NCBI GenBank assembly: GCA_016748015.1
Contig: JAAOMT010000777.1
Coordinates: 441,014 to 505,013 of the forward strand
DNA length: 64,000 nt
Source of the DNA: Geosiphon pyriformis
Lineage: Eukaryota > Glomeromycota > Glomeromycetes > Archaeosporales > Geosiphonaceae
Direction: 5' to 3'
Positions 1-9,885 of this stretch are shown here, one piece after another. Position numbers and translations under genes: made by a program. The notes under the pieces are model-generated. The model saw only the letters and a program-made list of their open reading frames with translations. It was not told the origin of the DNA and searched no databases. The stretch's first letter is position 1; each line of letters begins with the position of its first letter.

Positions 1-599
1 TCTAGAAACACAGAATGTTAATGGTCTTTAGCACTTTTCTAATTCTCACAATAAAGCTTTTATCAATTAGTAACAACATGAATAATCTTGATCAAGAATT
101 ATTCTTCCAAGGGATTCAGTTGATGAATGATAGTTTCATTCAATAAATAATACAAGTAAGTTTCTTAATACTTTGGGTTGTGATAGTTCCGTTTTAAATA
201 TTCTTTTTCATTTCTTTTTGATTTTTAAAGGTTTTTTGAGATATTTAATTTGAAAGTATGATTTAAAGTGGAGTTTGTTGGATAAAATTGGATCTGTTGC
301 TTGATAAGTTATGATTTTTATTACTTGATTGATTATTTCCCAATATTAAAACTATTGTATATATACATGTTTGTAGTTCTATGAGAAAATACTTTCTTTT
401 TGATATTTCAACCTGGTGTTTGCTGCTATCACCAGTTGGTGTTGGCTGCTATTGTGAACTGGTGCTTGCCACTATCGCAAGATGGTGTTTACTACTATGT
501 TAATCATTACCTTTCTAAGATTATTACTGTGCTATATTATGATTGAATAGTTTGTATTATTTTTATGATTCTTTTTGCTAAATTCTTAAACTGTAACAA
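1..599. other. AT-rich flank, no gene recognised
   Basis: No convincing coding frame is visible. The base composition is less extreme than in the decayed LINE to the right. A short ATG frame near position 78 runs about 20 codons and a GTAAGT-like donor follows near 155, but this is too little to call an exon. The only clear structure is the minisatellite at 411-502. Confidence 0.4.
411..502. repeat. 23-bp minisatellite, four degenerate units
   Basis: Four consecutive 23-base units (411-433, 434-456, 457-479, 480-502) share the pattern nnnTGGTGnTTGCTnCTATnnnn. They differ by substitutions and keep exact length. The block is more GC-rich than its surroundings. Confidence 0.75.
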
Positions 600-847
600 C
601 TTGTTTAAAAAAAACCAATTTATGCAGAAATAAATAGTGCAAAGTCTTATTAAAAAAGTTTTTTGGCAAATTAGTCTTATATTTAAGTTTTTTTTTATTA
701 AAACATTTTATTTTCAATATGTAATCTTAAAAATAAAGCTAAATTGTATACAGTAATTAATTATAGATTGTAAAATCACTAAAACTAAATAAAAAAATTG
801 TTTGTTTAACAAAGTTTTTTTAAGAACCATTTTTGAAAAAAACTTAA
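600..847 (-). mobile_element. Decayed LINE relic, segment 1 (RT/RNase H linker)
   Basis: This stretch aligns by eye, base for base over long runs, with about 27700-27970 of the better preserved LINE in this window. For example, the run with CTAAATAAAAAAATTGTTTG near 786 matches ACCAAATAAGCAAACTGTTT near 27912. Differences are almost all C-to-T or G-to-A. It ends exactly where pogo copy 1 begins, so the transposon landed in it. There is no open frame left. Confidence 0.6.
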
Positions 848-849
848 TA

Positions 850-1060
850 CAGTGAACTTTCTCTATAGTCCCTTTGGTTATAGTTACTATCTTCTTATAA
901 TCATATTTTTTTAAAAACCAAAACCATTTATATATAATATTATCTTCTTATAGTCATTTTTACTATATATATCTCCTTATAGTCCCTATTTCCACAAATA
1001 TGATAGCAAAATATAAGTAATTTTTACTCTCTATAGTCACATTATAATCATATAATATTA
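850..1060 (+). repeat. Left terminal inverted repeat and subterminal TATAGTC repeats
   Basis: The terminal repeat begins at 850. Over the next 200 bases the motif TATAGTC or TATAATCA occurs about seven times (near 863, 879, 894, 947, 979, 1031, 1045) at irregular spacing. The same motif recurs at the right end and in copies 2 and 3. Subterminal repeats of this kind are commonly transposase-binding sites; that role here is inference. Confidence 0.7.
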
Positions 1061-1082
1061 GATATGAACATTAGATGTTATC

Positions 1083-1948
1083 TCATATTTAATCAGACAT
1101 ATACAGTCAGAAAAATTTCCCAATTTGTCAATAGAAATTATTTTTTTTATGATAGTAAAAAAAATTAGAAAAGTTTCTAAAAATAATTGTAGAACACTAA
1201 ACAAAATTTCTGAAATATTACAACATTCAATTACTTTTCTTTATAAGCTGTCACTGCCATCAGAAGACAATGACAGAACTATTATATTTGGCTTGTTGTT
1301 TGTAAGTATTATGAAAGTTTTAATAATAGTTGACATATGATACAGTACTGCTGCTCTTGGTGCTTTGGAGACTGGTGATACTTCAGAAGCTGGTAGTGCT
1401 TTGGAGGCTGTTGCTGCAGGTATCGATGAAGTTACTCTGGATTAAACTTTGACTAACAAGATTACTTTTTCTCTGTATTAGAAGAAGGAATTAACAGACC
1501 TACAAACAAGAATAATGGCCCAATGGGATCTTCTAGGAACAAGTTTGTTAATGGGACATTGTTCAAGCAAATTAACTGGAAATGAAGTTCAAATTTACCT
1601 TTTCTTAGGAAAAAAAATGTGACCAGTAATAAAACTCAGAGCATGAGGATTCCAATATATACCCAATAAATACATTTTCACACCAACTTTGGCATTTACA
1701 ATTAAAAAAGGGCTCCATACTAGCAATCATATTCATTATTCAACCAATATTTAGTATTAGTGAGCAAAAGTTTGATTGATAATTTTAAAGATGTATTAAA
1801 AATCAACTTTTTTGGGGCAAATAAATCTGTGTTAAATGCTTTTTATAATCCAAACATAATCACACAGAATAGAGATTCGGACCTAGACTCAACATATTAT
1901 GTTTTAAAAATGCCAATTATAAATAGTAATATATCCAATCCAAGATAA
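1083..1948 (+). pseudogene. Passenger frame X of the pogo-like element (broken)
   Basis: The frame runs from about 1083 through 1340 (ending FVSIMKVLIIVDI) and continues in the same frame past a TGA at 1338 as STAALGALETGDTSEAGSAL and KITFSLY...KKELTDLQ. It then shifts frame into 1760-1948 (SLIDNFKDVLKINFFGANKS). Copy 2 holds the same protein on the opposite strand at 23264-24130 with similar residues and different stops, so the frame was under coding constraint. No ATG start is evident, and the 1125 start used by simple callers is a TTG. I do not recognise a domain. It is convergent with frame Y and on the transposase strand. It could be an accessory gene of the transposon or a captured host gene. 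Confidence 0.6.
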
Positions 1949-2111
1949 ACAAAACTGTATACAATACAATATATTTCTAATTTCTTGAAGGATATTTATT
2001 AGGCTGTTACATAATTAACTTGATAAGCTTTGAAAACATGATCACTTAAAAGAGGTATTAGAGAGTTAATAATAGGTAATAGTTGTGATTTTATTAACAG
2101 ATTTATATTTT

Positions 2112-2897
2112 TTAATAATCTGCTTTTTCACTTGTTACTGGAATTAGTTTCCAAGTACCTAACAATGTTTTCTTAATTCGCCTTGCTTTAAAAAAATCTA
2201 TTCTTTTCATCCATGTAATTTTACTGAATTTTTTCATTTCTTTACTTAATATCCATTCATGGCCAATATCATAAAAAACATAATTAAAGACATTTGGATT
2301 TACAAACTGTGTCTTTCTTATCTGAATTCGAAATCAATTTGATTTAGCAATAAAACTAAGACATGTATAAGACCTATATATTTTACTTTTAAAATATCCA
2401 ATAACATTAAAGAGATTAGTATGCAATCTCTCAAATTTGATACAGTTATGCATTGCAATTTTCCAATGCTGTTGTGAAGGTGTAGAAAAAATTAACGATT
2501 TGAGTGTTTTGTTAATTTCTTCAAGTATTGCATCATGGCCTTGATATTGATTTGAAAGTTTAGATTGAGAAATTACAATTCTTTTTTGAATCAGCTTGCA
2601 AACTTCAGGCTTTAATTATAACTATTATTCTTCATCAGCAATTTCAATTAATTGGTAAATAGAATGGCACTGAGCAAACCAAATTGGTGCAAACATTTGT
2701 TTAGCCACAAGTCTTAATGAAGACTTATTGAAACAAACTCCAGTGTGAAAGTTAATAATTGCTTGTAAATAAAAAAAAACTTGTTCATATTTTAACCTGA
2801 ATGTGGGATCTGTTTCATTTTGGGCCCATTCTAAGTAACTTTTAACAAATGAATTTTTCTTAAAAACAACATATGGTCACATTAATTCAGAAGCCAT
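2112..2897 (-). pseudogene. Passenger frame Y of the pogo-like element (broken)
   Basis: The frame starts at an ATG (MASELM) at 2897 and runs divergently from the transposase. Stops and small shifts break it, and the end is a TAA at 2112 where copy 2 has CAA. Copy 2 (22315-23109, +) reads the same protein, with segments such as YLKWAQNETDLMFRLKYEQV and SRSKLSNQHQGHNAILEKIN. Copy 3 reads its beginning from an ATG at 63832. The length is about 262-265 residues and no membrane segment is evident. I do not recognise a catalytic motif; a resemblance to uncharacterised fungal proteins such as DUF6589 is only a guess. Three copies with the same frame argue for a real gene carried by the element. Confidence 0.65.
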
Positions 2898-2936
2898 TGC
2901 ATGTCTATATATATTACATATCAAATTCTATGACTT

Positions 2937-3245
2937 ATGATGATCAGAACATTTTTTAAAAAACTACAGTTGACTTTTACTCCAATATCCCTAACATTGT
3001 GCAAAGTATTTTATATTGATATTCTAATTAATATAGGTGTTGCTGTGTTTGGAGAGCTTAACAACATGACATTGTGCTATCTTCTATGCAATTATGCAAG
3101 TATGCGAAGAATCAAATTGACAGCTTTTATTATTGATCATCAGTTGGGAGTAAGAGGCAAAAAGTGTCACAGATGTATTATCAAAATTAGGGTTTTTTTT
3201 ACTGAGAATTTGTCATTTGTATTTAGAATCCTACAGTTGGATTAA
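2937..3245 (+). CDS. Conserved small frame between Y and the transposase
   Basis: This is an open frame of 102 codons upstream of the transposase on the same strand, containing LTFTPISLTLCKVF, FGELNNMTLCYLL and DHQLGVRGKKCHRC. The equivalent stretch in copy 3 is open over 91 codons (63484-63759) and keeps most residues, while copy 2 has two stops. It also overlaps the divergent promoter region of Y, so nucleotide conservation could reflect regulation rather than protein. No family is recognised. Confidence 0.35.
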   Translation: MMIRTFFKKLQLTFTPISLTLCKVFYIDILINIGVAVFGELNNMTLCYLLCNYASMRRIKLTAFIIDHQLGVRGKKCHRCIIKIRVFFTENLSFVFRILQLD

Positions 3246-3413
3246 AATCTTCATTTTTATAATTTGGCCACTTTTTATAATCTGAGGCACCTCATATGAC
3301 ATAAGACACCTCACATGTCTAATTAGATATAAGACAAAATAATATTTGAGACATAACAGATACATCAATGCATTATAAAAGCAAAATGCAATAAAAAGTG
3401 TGTTCTTATTAAC

Positions 3414-4972
3414 ATAACAAAAAATACAAACCAAAAGTGTGCAGCAATCTCCTTGGAAACTAAAAAAACTCTTTATCAGTACAAATTAGAGCATCCTGAC
3501 TACTCAGCAAATAGACTTATCGAAATATTTAATCTAAAAGTTGACCACTCTACTGTAACAAAGATACTTGTGAAATCAGACCAATGGATTGAAAAGAATG
3601 TATCTGGCAACTCTGGTCAATTGACAAAGGACAAGAAAAAAATGTTTCCGAAGATAAATGATGCACTGAAGGAATGAATGCTTGGAGCACTAGCTACCAA
3701 CTGCATTCTTACTGGAAAATTTTTACAAACAAAAGCCTTCAAGTTTGCTGAAAAGTTTTCAGAAGAAAATAACTTTAAAGTATCAGATAGTTGGTTAGAA
3801 AAGTTCAAAAAACATCATAATTTGCATCACATTAAGATGCATGGCAAAGCAAACAGTGTCCTCTTGGAAATTTTACCAGAAGAATAAGAGAAACTGCATA
3901 AGATTATCAGCAAATATGATCTAAATAATGTTTACAATGCCAATAAGACAGCATTATTCTTTAGAATGTCACCAAATACAACTTTGGCAACAAGATCTAT
4001 CTCTGGCACCAAGTGTGATAAGAGTCAAATTACCATACTTCTTGCTTGTAATGCAACAGACAGCATCAAGTTGCAGTCTTTAATTATTGGCAAAGCCACA
4101 AAGCCATGATGTTTTTGCAATATTAATATAAATACACTTTCAATCACTTATTATTACAATACAAAAACATGGATGCAAACTGATATTTTTAGTGAATGGC
4201 TTAATTTATTAAATGAAGAAATGCATTACAAGAAAAAAAAATTTTGCTATTGCTTAATAATACTGGTCTCCATGGTAGAGAATCTTTTATATTAACTAAT
4301 ATTATGATTAAATACCTACCATCCAATACAACATCTCATTTGCAATCATTAGATACAGGAATTATTGCATCTTTTAAGGCACAATACTGAAAGTTGTTTC
4401 TTTTCCATCTTATTAATCAGTATGATGGCAAGATTCTAATATCAACAGTAACATTAAAGGATATAATTGATTTTCTAATTGATGCATGGTCAGTAGTAAC
4501 AACAACTACAATCCAAAACTGTTGGCATCATACAGAAATTCTGAATAATAGTCAAATGCCAGCCCATCCATTAGATATTAAACAAAAACTCTTACAGAAA
4601 GTACAAGTTCTTATTGAGCACATTGATATTGACAAGCTATTAACAATAGACTTTATTAATATTGACAAGTTTGAATTATTATTCATTTATGTCTCAAAAG
4701 ATAAAATTGTAGATCTTATTAACAACAAGTATAGTGGAAATTCTAATTCAAATAAAGATTTAGAAAATGAAAATGAAGATAAACCTTTGTTTTTGCTATC
4801 TACACATCAAGGTAAAATTGCACTTGAAGATACATTGTGCTATTGTAAAAAGCAGTATAGTAAAAAAGTTGATTTAGACTTTTTTAAAACTTTGAGAACA
4901 TTAATTCGTAATACTGTTCTCAAAGTTTAAGAAGAGAAAAAACAGTTGCAAATAGATAGCTTTTTTAAATAA
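3414..4972 (+). pseudogene. pogo/Tigger-type transposase, copy 1 (broken)
   Basis: A CENP-B/psq-type helix-turn-helix occupies the first 60 codons (YKLEHPDYSANRLIEIFNLK, then TVTKILVKSDQW). A second DNA-binding stretch follows (KFAEKFSEENNFKVSDSWLE), then a DDE_1 catalytic domain. The sister copies place the start at MPKN; here the ATG has become ATA at 3414, and downstream TTG or ATG codons are poor alternatives. Stops occur at 3675, 3885, 4388 and 4928. The first two catalytic aspartates are Asn (YNANKTALF near 3942; LLLNNTGLHG near 4255), and the third is kept (SLDTGIIASFK). The C-terminal tail after the stop at 4928 reads on to SFFK and TAA at 4972. Dead as it stands. Confidence 0.85.
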
Positions 4973-5034
4973 AATATATATAATTGATTATTATATTATG
5001 CATGTGATATATAGATCATGTGATAAGATATTAA

Positions 5035-5113
5035 TCATTTTTTATAGTCTCATCTCTCTATAGTTACCACAAATGTGCTGACCAAAAGGTGTGATTATAA
5101 AGAGAGTTCACTG
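5035..5113 (+). repeat. Right terminal inverted repeat of pogo copy 1
   Basis: Two TATAGT motifs are followed by ACCACAAATGTGCTGACC and then the terminal inverted repeat ending at 5113, with the TA target duplication behind it. The stretch is nearly identical, inverted, to 20121-20200 and 61615-61690 in the other copies. Confidence 0.8.
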
Positions 5114-5115
5114 TA

Positions 5116-6639
5116 TTTGAAAAAGTCTTGACAAGACTCTGCTTAGATATACTTTTTATTAACAAAAAAATTTTTAAGTATTTGTAAAATTTATTATATT
5201 TGATAATAAAAATTAACTGGTTATTAATATACAAAGAAACATTTACAACTTTCTAATTAATAAAAATAACTACTGATTTATTATTATTAATAGAAATATT
5301 ATTAATCCTAAAAAACTTATTAATTATGTTTAAAGTATATTGTATTAAAACTTGATTATTTCCAATCCAAATTATATTATTAACAAAAGTATTAATCACA
5401 AAAAAAAATTTTTTCTCTGCTAATCTCTACTCTGTCTATTTTTGCTATTAAGTAAATATTGATTTTATATCTATATAAATATTCATGTTTTTTTATTTTA
5501 TATAATAAAAAATCATATAAAATTTTTTAAATTTATAATAAGAATATTTTGTTCTAATTAAGCTTATTTAATATTTTATAACTATCTAAAAAGCTAAAAT
5601 CAATCATTATTTTGTTAATTTTGTTTATATATATATTTTCAAAAAATCTAATAAACCTATTGTATATTCTAATATATCTTAAACTAATTTTTAAATAATG
5701 CTATCTAACCAAATTGTAAACTTTATACATATTTTGCAGGATTAACTACAGCTTTAATTTTTTTCTAAAGCATTTTTTATTATTAAACCAATAATAAACA
5801 CAGAAAATTAAATTAAAATATCTTTTAAAACCAAAAAGTTGTTATCTTAAAGAATATTAAACTTATTACAAATAAATAAAATATGATTTAAAAAAATTTT
5901 AAATAAAATTTTTTTAATTATTTTAATTAATACAATAGATTAAGTATTTATTAAAATATCATTTTAGTTATAAGACTTGGAGATCATTGAAATTCATGTT
6001 TTTTTTCAAAGAACTAAAATATTACCAAAAGTTAGACAAAAATTTAATAAATTTAAAAAGTATTCTATTACTATACAACTATAATCCTTCCAAAATTTGT
6101 TCAATATGCCAGATAAGTCAATAATTTTGTTATAAAACAAATTACTAATTACCAAAACCAATTTATTCCTATTTATCTTATCTATTATATTAAAAAAACA
6201 TTTTTTTTTATATAATTTAATGATAAATATTAATAGAATCACAAATCAAACAATACTGAAAACATATTCTATTTTTTTGTTTAATTTATCATGATTTTAT
6301 TAACTTTAAGCTTTATTTTATTTGGTTTAGAACTAACTTTTTTTTAATAATCAAATAATTTAAAACTATTTTATAAAATAGTCATTTTAAAATGCTTTTT
6401 ATTATATTTTTTTTGTTAAAGTTAAAATTTTCTATGCACTAATTGATTGTTTTCTTAATAGATGTATTTTTAGCTGTCTTTAATTTATAATACTTGAATT
6501 TTTTATATATTTTTTGATTATTAACAAATATTTAATAACTTTTGTTAATTTAATATTATTTTAAACTAAATTATAGATTATAAAAGCCCTTTTTTTATCA
6601 ATAATAGTCTATTTTACCAAAAGACAATCAAATTTAAAT
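5116..6639 (-). mobile_element. Decayed LINE relic, segment 2 (reverse transcriptase region)
   Basis: The relic picks up where segment 1 stopped. Near 5365 the bases CCAATCCAAATTATATTATT match CCAACCCAGATAATATCATC at about 28226 in the preserved LINE, the site of its FIDD catalytic motif. On the minus strand, 6006-6242 still reads SGILNKFWKDYSC then LNLLNFCL, the counterpart of SGITNELWKCCDK and LVLLNFCL in the preserved LINE. Loss of C and G makes the stretch over four-fifths A/T. Element A interrupts it at 6643. Confidence 0.7.
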
Positions 6640-6643
6640 CTGT

Positions 6644-7662
6644 TGTTACTGGAAGTTTTTGGTCTCTTTTTTTGAATGTTGTAAATGTCTGTTGGTTGCA
6701 AATTCACGTTTTCTAGAAGTAGTTGAACCTCTAATAACTGAATTTATTTTCAAATTATCTCCTATAATTTGAACTGCTGGGCTTATGAGTAGAATGGCCA
6801 ATTCCATGCCAGTTACTTTGTATAGTTATGTTGTAGTAAACATCAACTCTTTCCCAAGAATTGCTCATCTGGAAGCTCACTAAAAAATGTGTAGTTACTT
6901 TGCTGTGAAAGTTAACTTTTCTACCAGAATCTTGTCTGTAGGCTACTCTAATGATTGTAATAAAAAAATAAAAGAAAAATAAAAGAAATGTAAAAGAAAT
7001 GTAAAAGAAATAGAATTTTGTCAAGAGAAACGTTTTCTATCTAGGCCTGGAGTCACTAACAGTTTACTGAAATTGGTAGTTAATCAAAACGTTAGTTGGG
7101 TTTTTGGAAAGTTTCCAAGTGCAATATTTAAAAAAATTGGTTTTTCAAATTATTTGATATTTTATTTCTCTTTGTGTATGTAGGAATGGTTTTAAGTGAT
7201 AAATCTAAAGTAAAATACATTTTCTTGAAGAGAAAAGCTCTTTTTTTATACAACTTGTTGTAGTACTAGTCTATGAACTTGCACTTTTTCTCTTTGCTCA
7301 AATTTCAGTGAACTAAAGATACATTTTGATGGACTACAAGTTATTTTGCTGAACTATTGATTAATTTGGGTGAACTATTTATAATTTTGGCGAATTTCTA
7401 TAAATTTCGGCAAATTTCTTATAAATTTCGGCGAATTTCTATAAATTTCGGCGAATTTTTGAATGTTACAAAGTTTAGGATATTGTGTAATTTAATCATC
7501 CTACTTTTTGTTATACTAATTGGATTATTTAATTGAATCGTGATATGTGATAATTGATTAAATAATAAATGATAATTTGAAATAATATTAATATACTAAT
7601 TAATTATAGGAATTATAAGGATAATTTCATGCTAATTAATAGCTAAAATTCTACTGATAACA
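6644..7662 (-). repeat. 3-prime LTR of element A
   Basis: It matches 15968-16961 over its whole length with scattered transitions. It is 1019 bp, about 25 longer than the other LTR, because it has one more TTTCGGCGAA unit and one more unit of the AAAGAAATGT run near 7000. On the minus strand a TATAAAAA box lies near 7240. A short chance frame at 6755-7024 lies inside it and is not a gene. Confidence 0.9.
7385..7460. repeat. LTR-internal 20-bp tandem repeat (TTTCGGCGAA)
   Basis: Four units of roughly ATAAATTTCGGCGAATTTCT stand in a row; the corresponding part of the 5-prime LTR (about 16705-16760) has three. The core TTCGGCGAA is near-palindromic and CpG-containing in an otherwise CpG-poor region. 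In the solo LTR at 39150 the same zone has diverged CCGAAAT units. Confidence 0.8.
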
Positions 7663-7675
7663 TAATCTCCTCCTC
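7663..7675 (-). other. Polypurine tract of element A
   Basis: On the minus strand the bases next to the 3-prime LTR read GAGGAGGAGATTA, a purine run at the position where plus-strand DNA priming starts. About 15 bases upstream lies GATGGAGCTCA, a string also found before the tract in elements C and D. Confidence 0.75.
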
Positions 7676-7703
7676 AAGACTGAGCTCCATCAAAGTCCAA
7701 GCA

Positions 7704-8342
7704 CTATCTGTGATAGTAATCCAAAATAATTGAAGTAATCTGGTCTGAAAATTGTTGAAATTTCAGTTCTGTAAGTTTGCCAATGTATTGGATTTTTATT
7801 GGTTGCAGTATTGGATTTTGTAGAACATTTTCACAAGTATTAAACAAATCATAAAGTCTAAAAGCTGCTCTAAGTTTGTAGCGAGTGTTTGTTGGTCCAA
7901 CTGCTGTTTTAAATTCATTGTGAATTTGTTTTTGTATAGCTTCAGGAGTGAGATTTGTTGCTTTAAGTTCCAGTTTTTGTTCATAAAGTGTCTTTTCAAT
8001 GTAAAAGTATTTATAGATAGGGGTGTGTTCATTGTTCTGTTTATTGAGAAGTAATAGAAGTTTTTGTTGCATTGTAGCATTCAGTGAAATGTCAATAAAG
8101 GCAATTAAAAGATTTTCTTCCAGTGCTTGCTTTAAAAGTCTTGGTAACCTATTTTCAGAGTAACTTCTTGTTTTTCTTCTATAGAGGTAATAGTTCTGTG
8201 GATGATTTATTACTGGGGCTGTGGTTTTTTTCTGAATGTAATTAATTTGACTTCTATTAATCGTTATGGATAAGTCAGGAAGTGTTTTCAAGGCTAACAT
8301 TAACTTTTGGAATATTTGTTGAATATTTCGGAGAATAATCAT
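7704..8342 (-). CDS. ORF3 of element A, unknown protein, open
   Basis: The 212-codon frame starts at an ATG and lies between the integrase end (8486) and the polypurine tract, where some retroelements carry env or accessory genes. I see no signal peptide or membrane span, so it is not an obvious envelope protein. It is basic and rich in Leu, Gln and Asn. It aligns with the third frame of element D (55743-56396). Shared blocks are QQIFQ, ITIN, KYFY/CYFY and, near the end, GKLTELKFQQFSDQITSIIL versus GKITNA.FKELQTQITQVIL. The TAG at 7704 is probably secondary, because reading on gives LDFDGAQ, matching ELDFDGA of element D. It has no internal stop although gag-pol of the same element has many. 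Confidence 0.7.
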   Translation of the reverse strand: MIILRNIQQIFQKLMLALKTLPDLSITINRSQINYIQKKTTAPVINHPQNYYLYRRKTRSYSENRLPRLLKQALEENLLIAFIDISLNATMQQKLLLLLNKQNNEHTPIYKYFYIEKTLYEQKLELKATNLTPEAIQKQIHNEFKTAVGPTNTRYKLRAAFRLYDLFNTCENVLQNPILQPIKIQYIGKLTELKFQQFSDQITSIILDYYHR

Positions 8343-8485
8343 GGTAAAATTGACTAATTATGAAAAGGGAGAATAAAGAAAATTATTTTTGGGTATGGGG
8401 TTTTTATTTGTTTTTGGGTTTGAGTGTTTTTGTAATTATTTACTATTTTTGTCTTTGTGTTTTTATTAGAGAATTATTGTAAAAT

Positions 8486-9760
8486 TTAAGTGTTCAAGTT
8501 TGGTTGTTGTTCTATTATAATTATTGGTTCTAAATTTTGGAGAATATTTTCAGGATTAATTAAAAGAGAATGTGTACCAATTTGTGGAATTAATGTTTCA
8601 GAATTGTTTCTGGAATGATAGTGTTTCAATCTGTCTCTATGTGCAACTTTTGCTAGTATTTTGTTATCAAGTTTTAACTTGTATGATCCATTGCCTAGAA
8701 TTTTGTTGTCATGTCTTTTTTTTTGTTGAGCTTGAGAATGTTTAATATAAGTTGCTGCTATTCTTCTTTTTTCTTCCAGTGTACTAAAAAGAATGTAGGC
8801 CCTTCTTTGGAGTGTTTTTTGAAAGTTCTCTTCATTAATTGGTTGCACAGAATATGTTTTCACTGTAAAATTAATTGGTAATGTTGCTGTCTTTTCATAA
8901 GTTAAATCAAATGGTGTGTGTTTCATAGTATCTTGTTTTAGTGTTCTGTATGCTAGTAACACTGATAGAATAAAGATATCCCATTCTTGCTCAAAGTCTG
9001 TTGAGACTTTGGCTAGAGATTCACACAATGTTCTGTTGAAATGTTCTACAAGTCCATTTGTTTGAGGGTCATAAAGTGATGATAGAGGTCTTTTGACATT
9101 GAATTGTTCACAAATTTTTTGTATCAAGTTGTTCACAAAATGTGTTCCTTGATCAGATAAAAGTTCAATTGGACATTCATGTCTACAAATAATGTCTTTA
9201 TAGATGAAATTTGCTACTGATTTTGCATCTGCTTTTTGGATGGCTCTAGCTTCAGGCCATTTGGTAAGATAATCTACTGCTACTGCAATATAGCGATTTC
9301 CTTAGGTTGTAATAGGTAATGGTCTAACTAAATTAATTCCAACTTTGTCAAAAGATTGTCCAACTTTGATTGAATTTAAAGGTTCTGTGGGACAAGTTTT
9401 TTCTCTTCTTTGACAACTATCATAAGATTCTACATATTGTTAAATGTTTTTTTGCATATAAGGCCAAAAATAATGTTTAAGAGTTCTTTGAATTGTTCCA
9501 TCTCTTCCCAAGTGTGTTGAAGATAGATCTGTGTGCATGTTATATAAAATTGTTTCTTTTTTATTCTCTTGTACTAATTTGAGTGGTTGGTTTGAGTTTC
9601 TGTGATTTTTATAATAGATTTTGTTGTAGTGTATGAAATATTGCTTTGATTTGTATTGTAAACAATGTTTTTCACTTGGAGACAAATTCTCTGGCATGAT
9701 AAGGGTCTTTAAATAGTTTTTAAGATTGCTGTAGTTTCTGGGATCCATTGTTAGTAGGTT
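8486..9760 (-). pseudogene. Integrase region of element A (broken)
   Basis: The N-terminal zinc-binding part (9440-9748) keeps the HTDLSSTH histidines, but the Cys pair reads ESYDSCQR, so the first Cys is Tyr. A stop at about 9438 and a TAG near 9304 interrupt the frame. The catalytic core keeps all three acids: Asp in AVDYLTKWPEA (near 9275), Asp in LLSDQGTHFV (near 9150) and Glu in NGLVEHFNR (near 9045). The open part 8486-9136 extends through a C-terminal region (GNGSYKLKLDNKILAKVAHR) like the GPY/F end of Gypsy integrases. No chromodomain is evident. It is in a different frame from the RNase H, so one frameshift lies near 9800. Confidence 0.85.
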
Positions 9761-9885
9761 GGTAAGTTTTGGTGGAATTGTTGTTGGTGTTAGTCTTGTC
9801 TTATTCTTGAGAGACTATTAACATTGGTGTGTAGTTTTCCTGGTTTGTGATGTACAATGTATTTGTAGTCTGCTAAGAAGTCATT

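Larger units (their letters stand above)
850..5113 (+). mobile_element. pogo-like DNA transposon, copy 1
   Basis: The element starts CAGTGAACTTTCTCTATA and ends with the inverted complement TATAAAGAGAGTTCACTG. It is flanked by TA on both sides (848-849 and 5114-5115), the target duplication of the Tc1/mariner/pogo superfamily. Inside are a pogo/Tigger-type transposase on the plus strand (3414-4972) and two further frames conserved in the sister copies: X (+, 1083-1948) and Y (-, 2112-2897). At 4264 bp it is longer than an element that carries only a transposase. It interrupts the ancient LINE relic, with matching LINE sequence on both sides. Confidence 0.85.

Noticed and set aside
6755-7024. 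89-codon minus-strand frame
   Set aside because: It lies wholly inside the 3-prime LTR of element A, and the other LTR does not keep it open.
7385-7460. CRISPR-like array
   Set aside because: Units are contiguous tandem repeats inside an LTR with no spacers, in a eukaryotic context.
7704-8342. ORF3 as an envelope gene (retrovirus-like)
   Set aside because: No signal peptide, membrane span or Cys pattern is visible, so env was not called despite the position.
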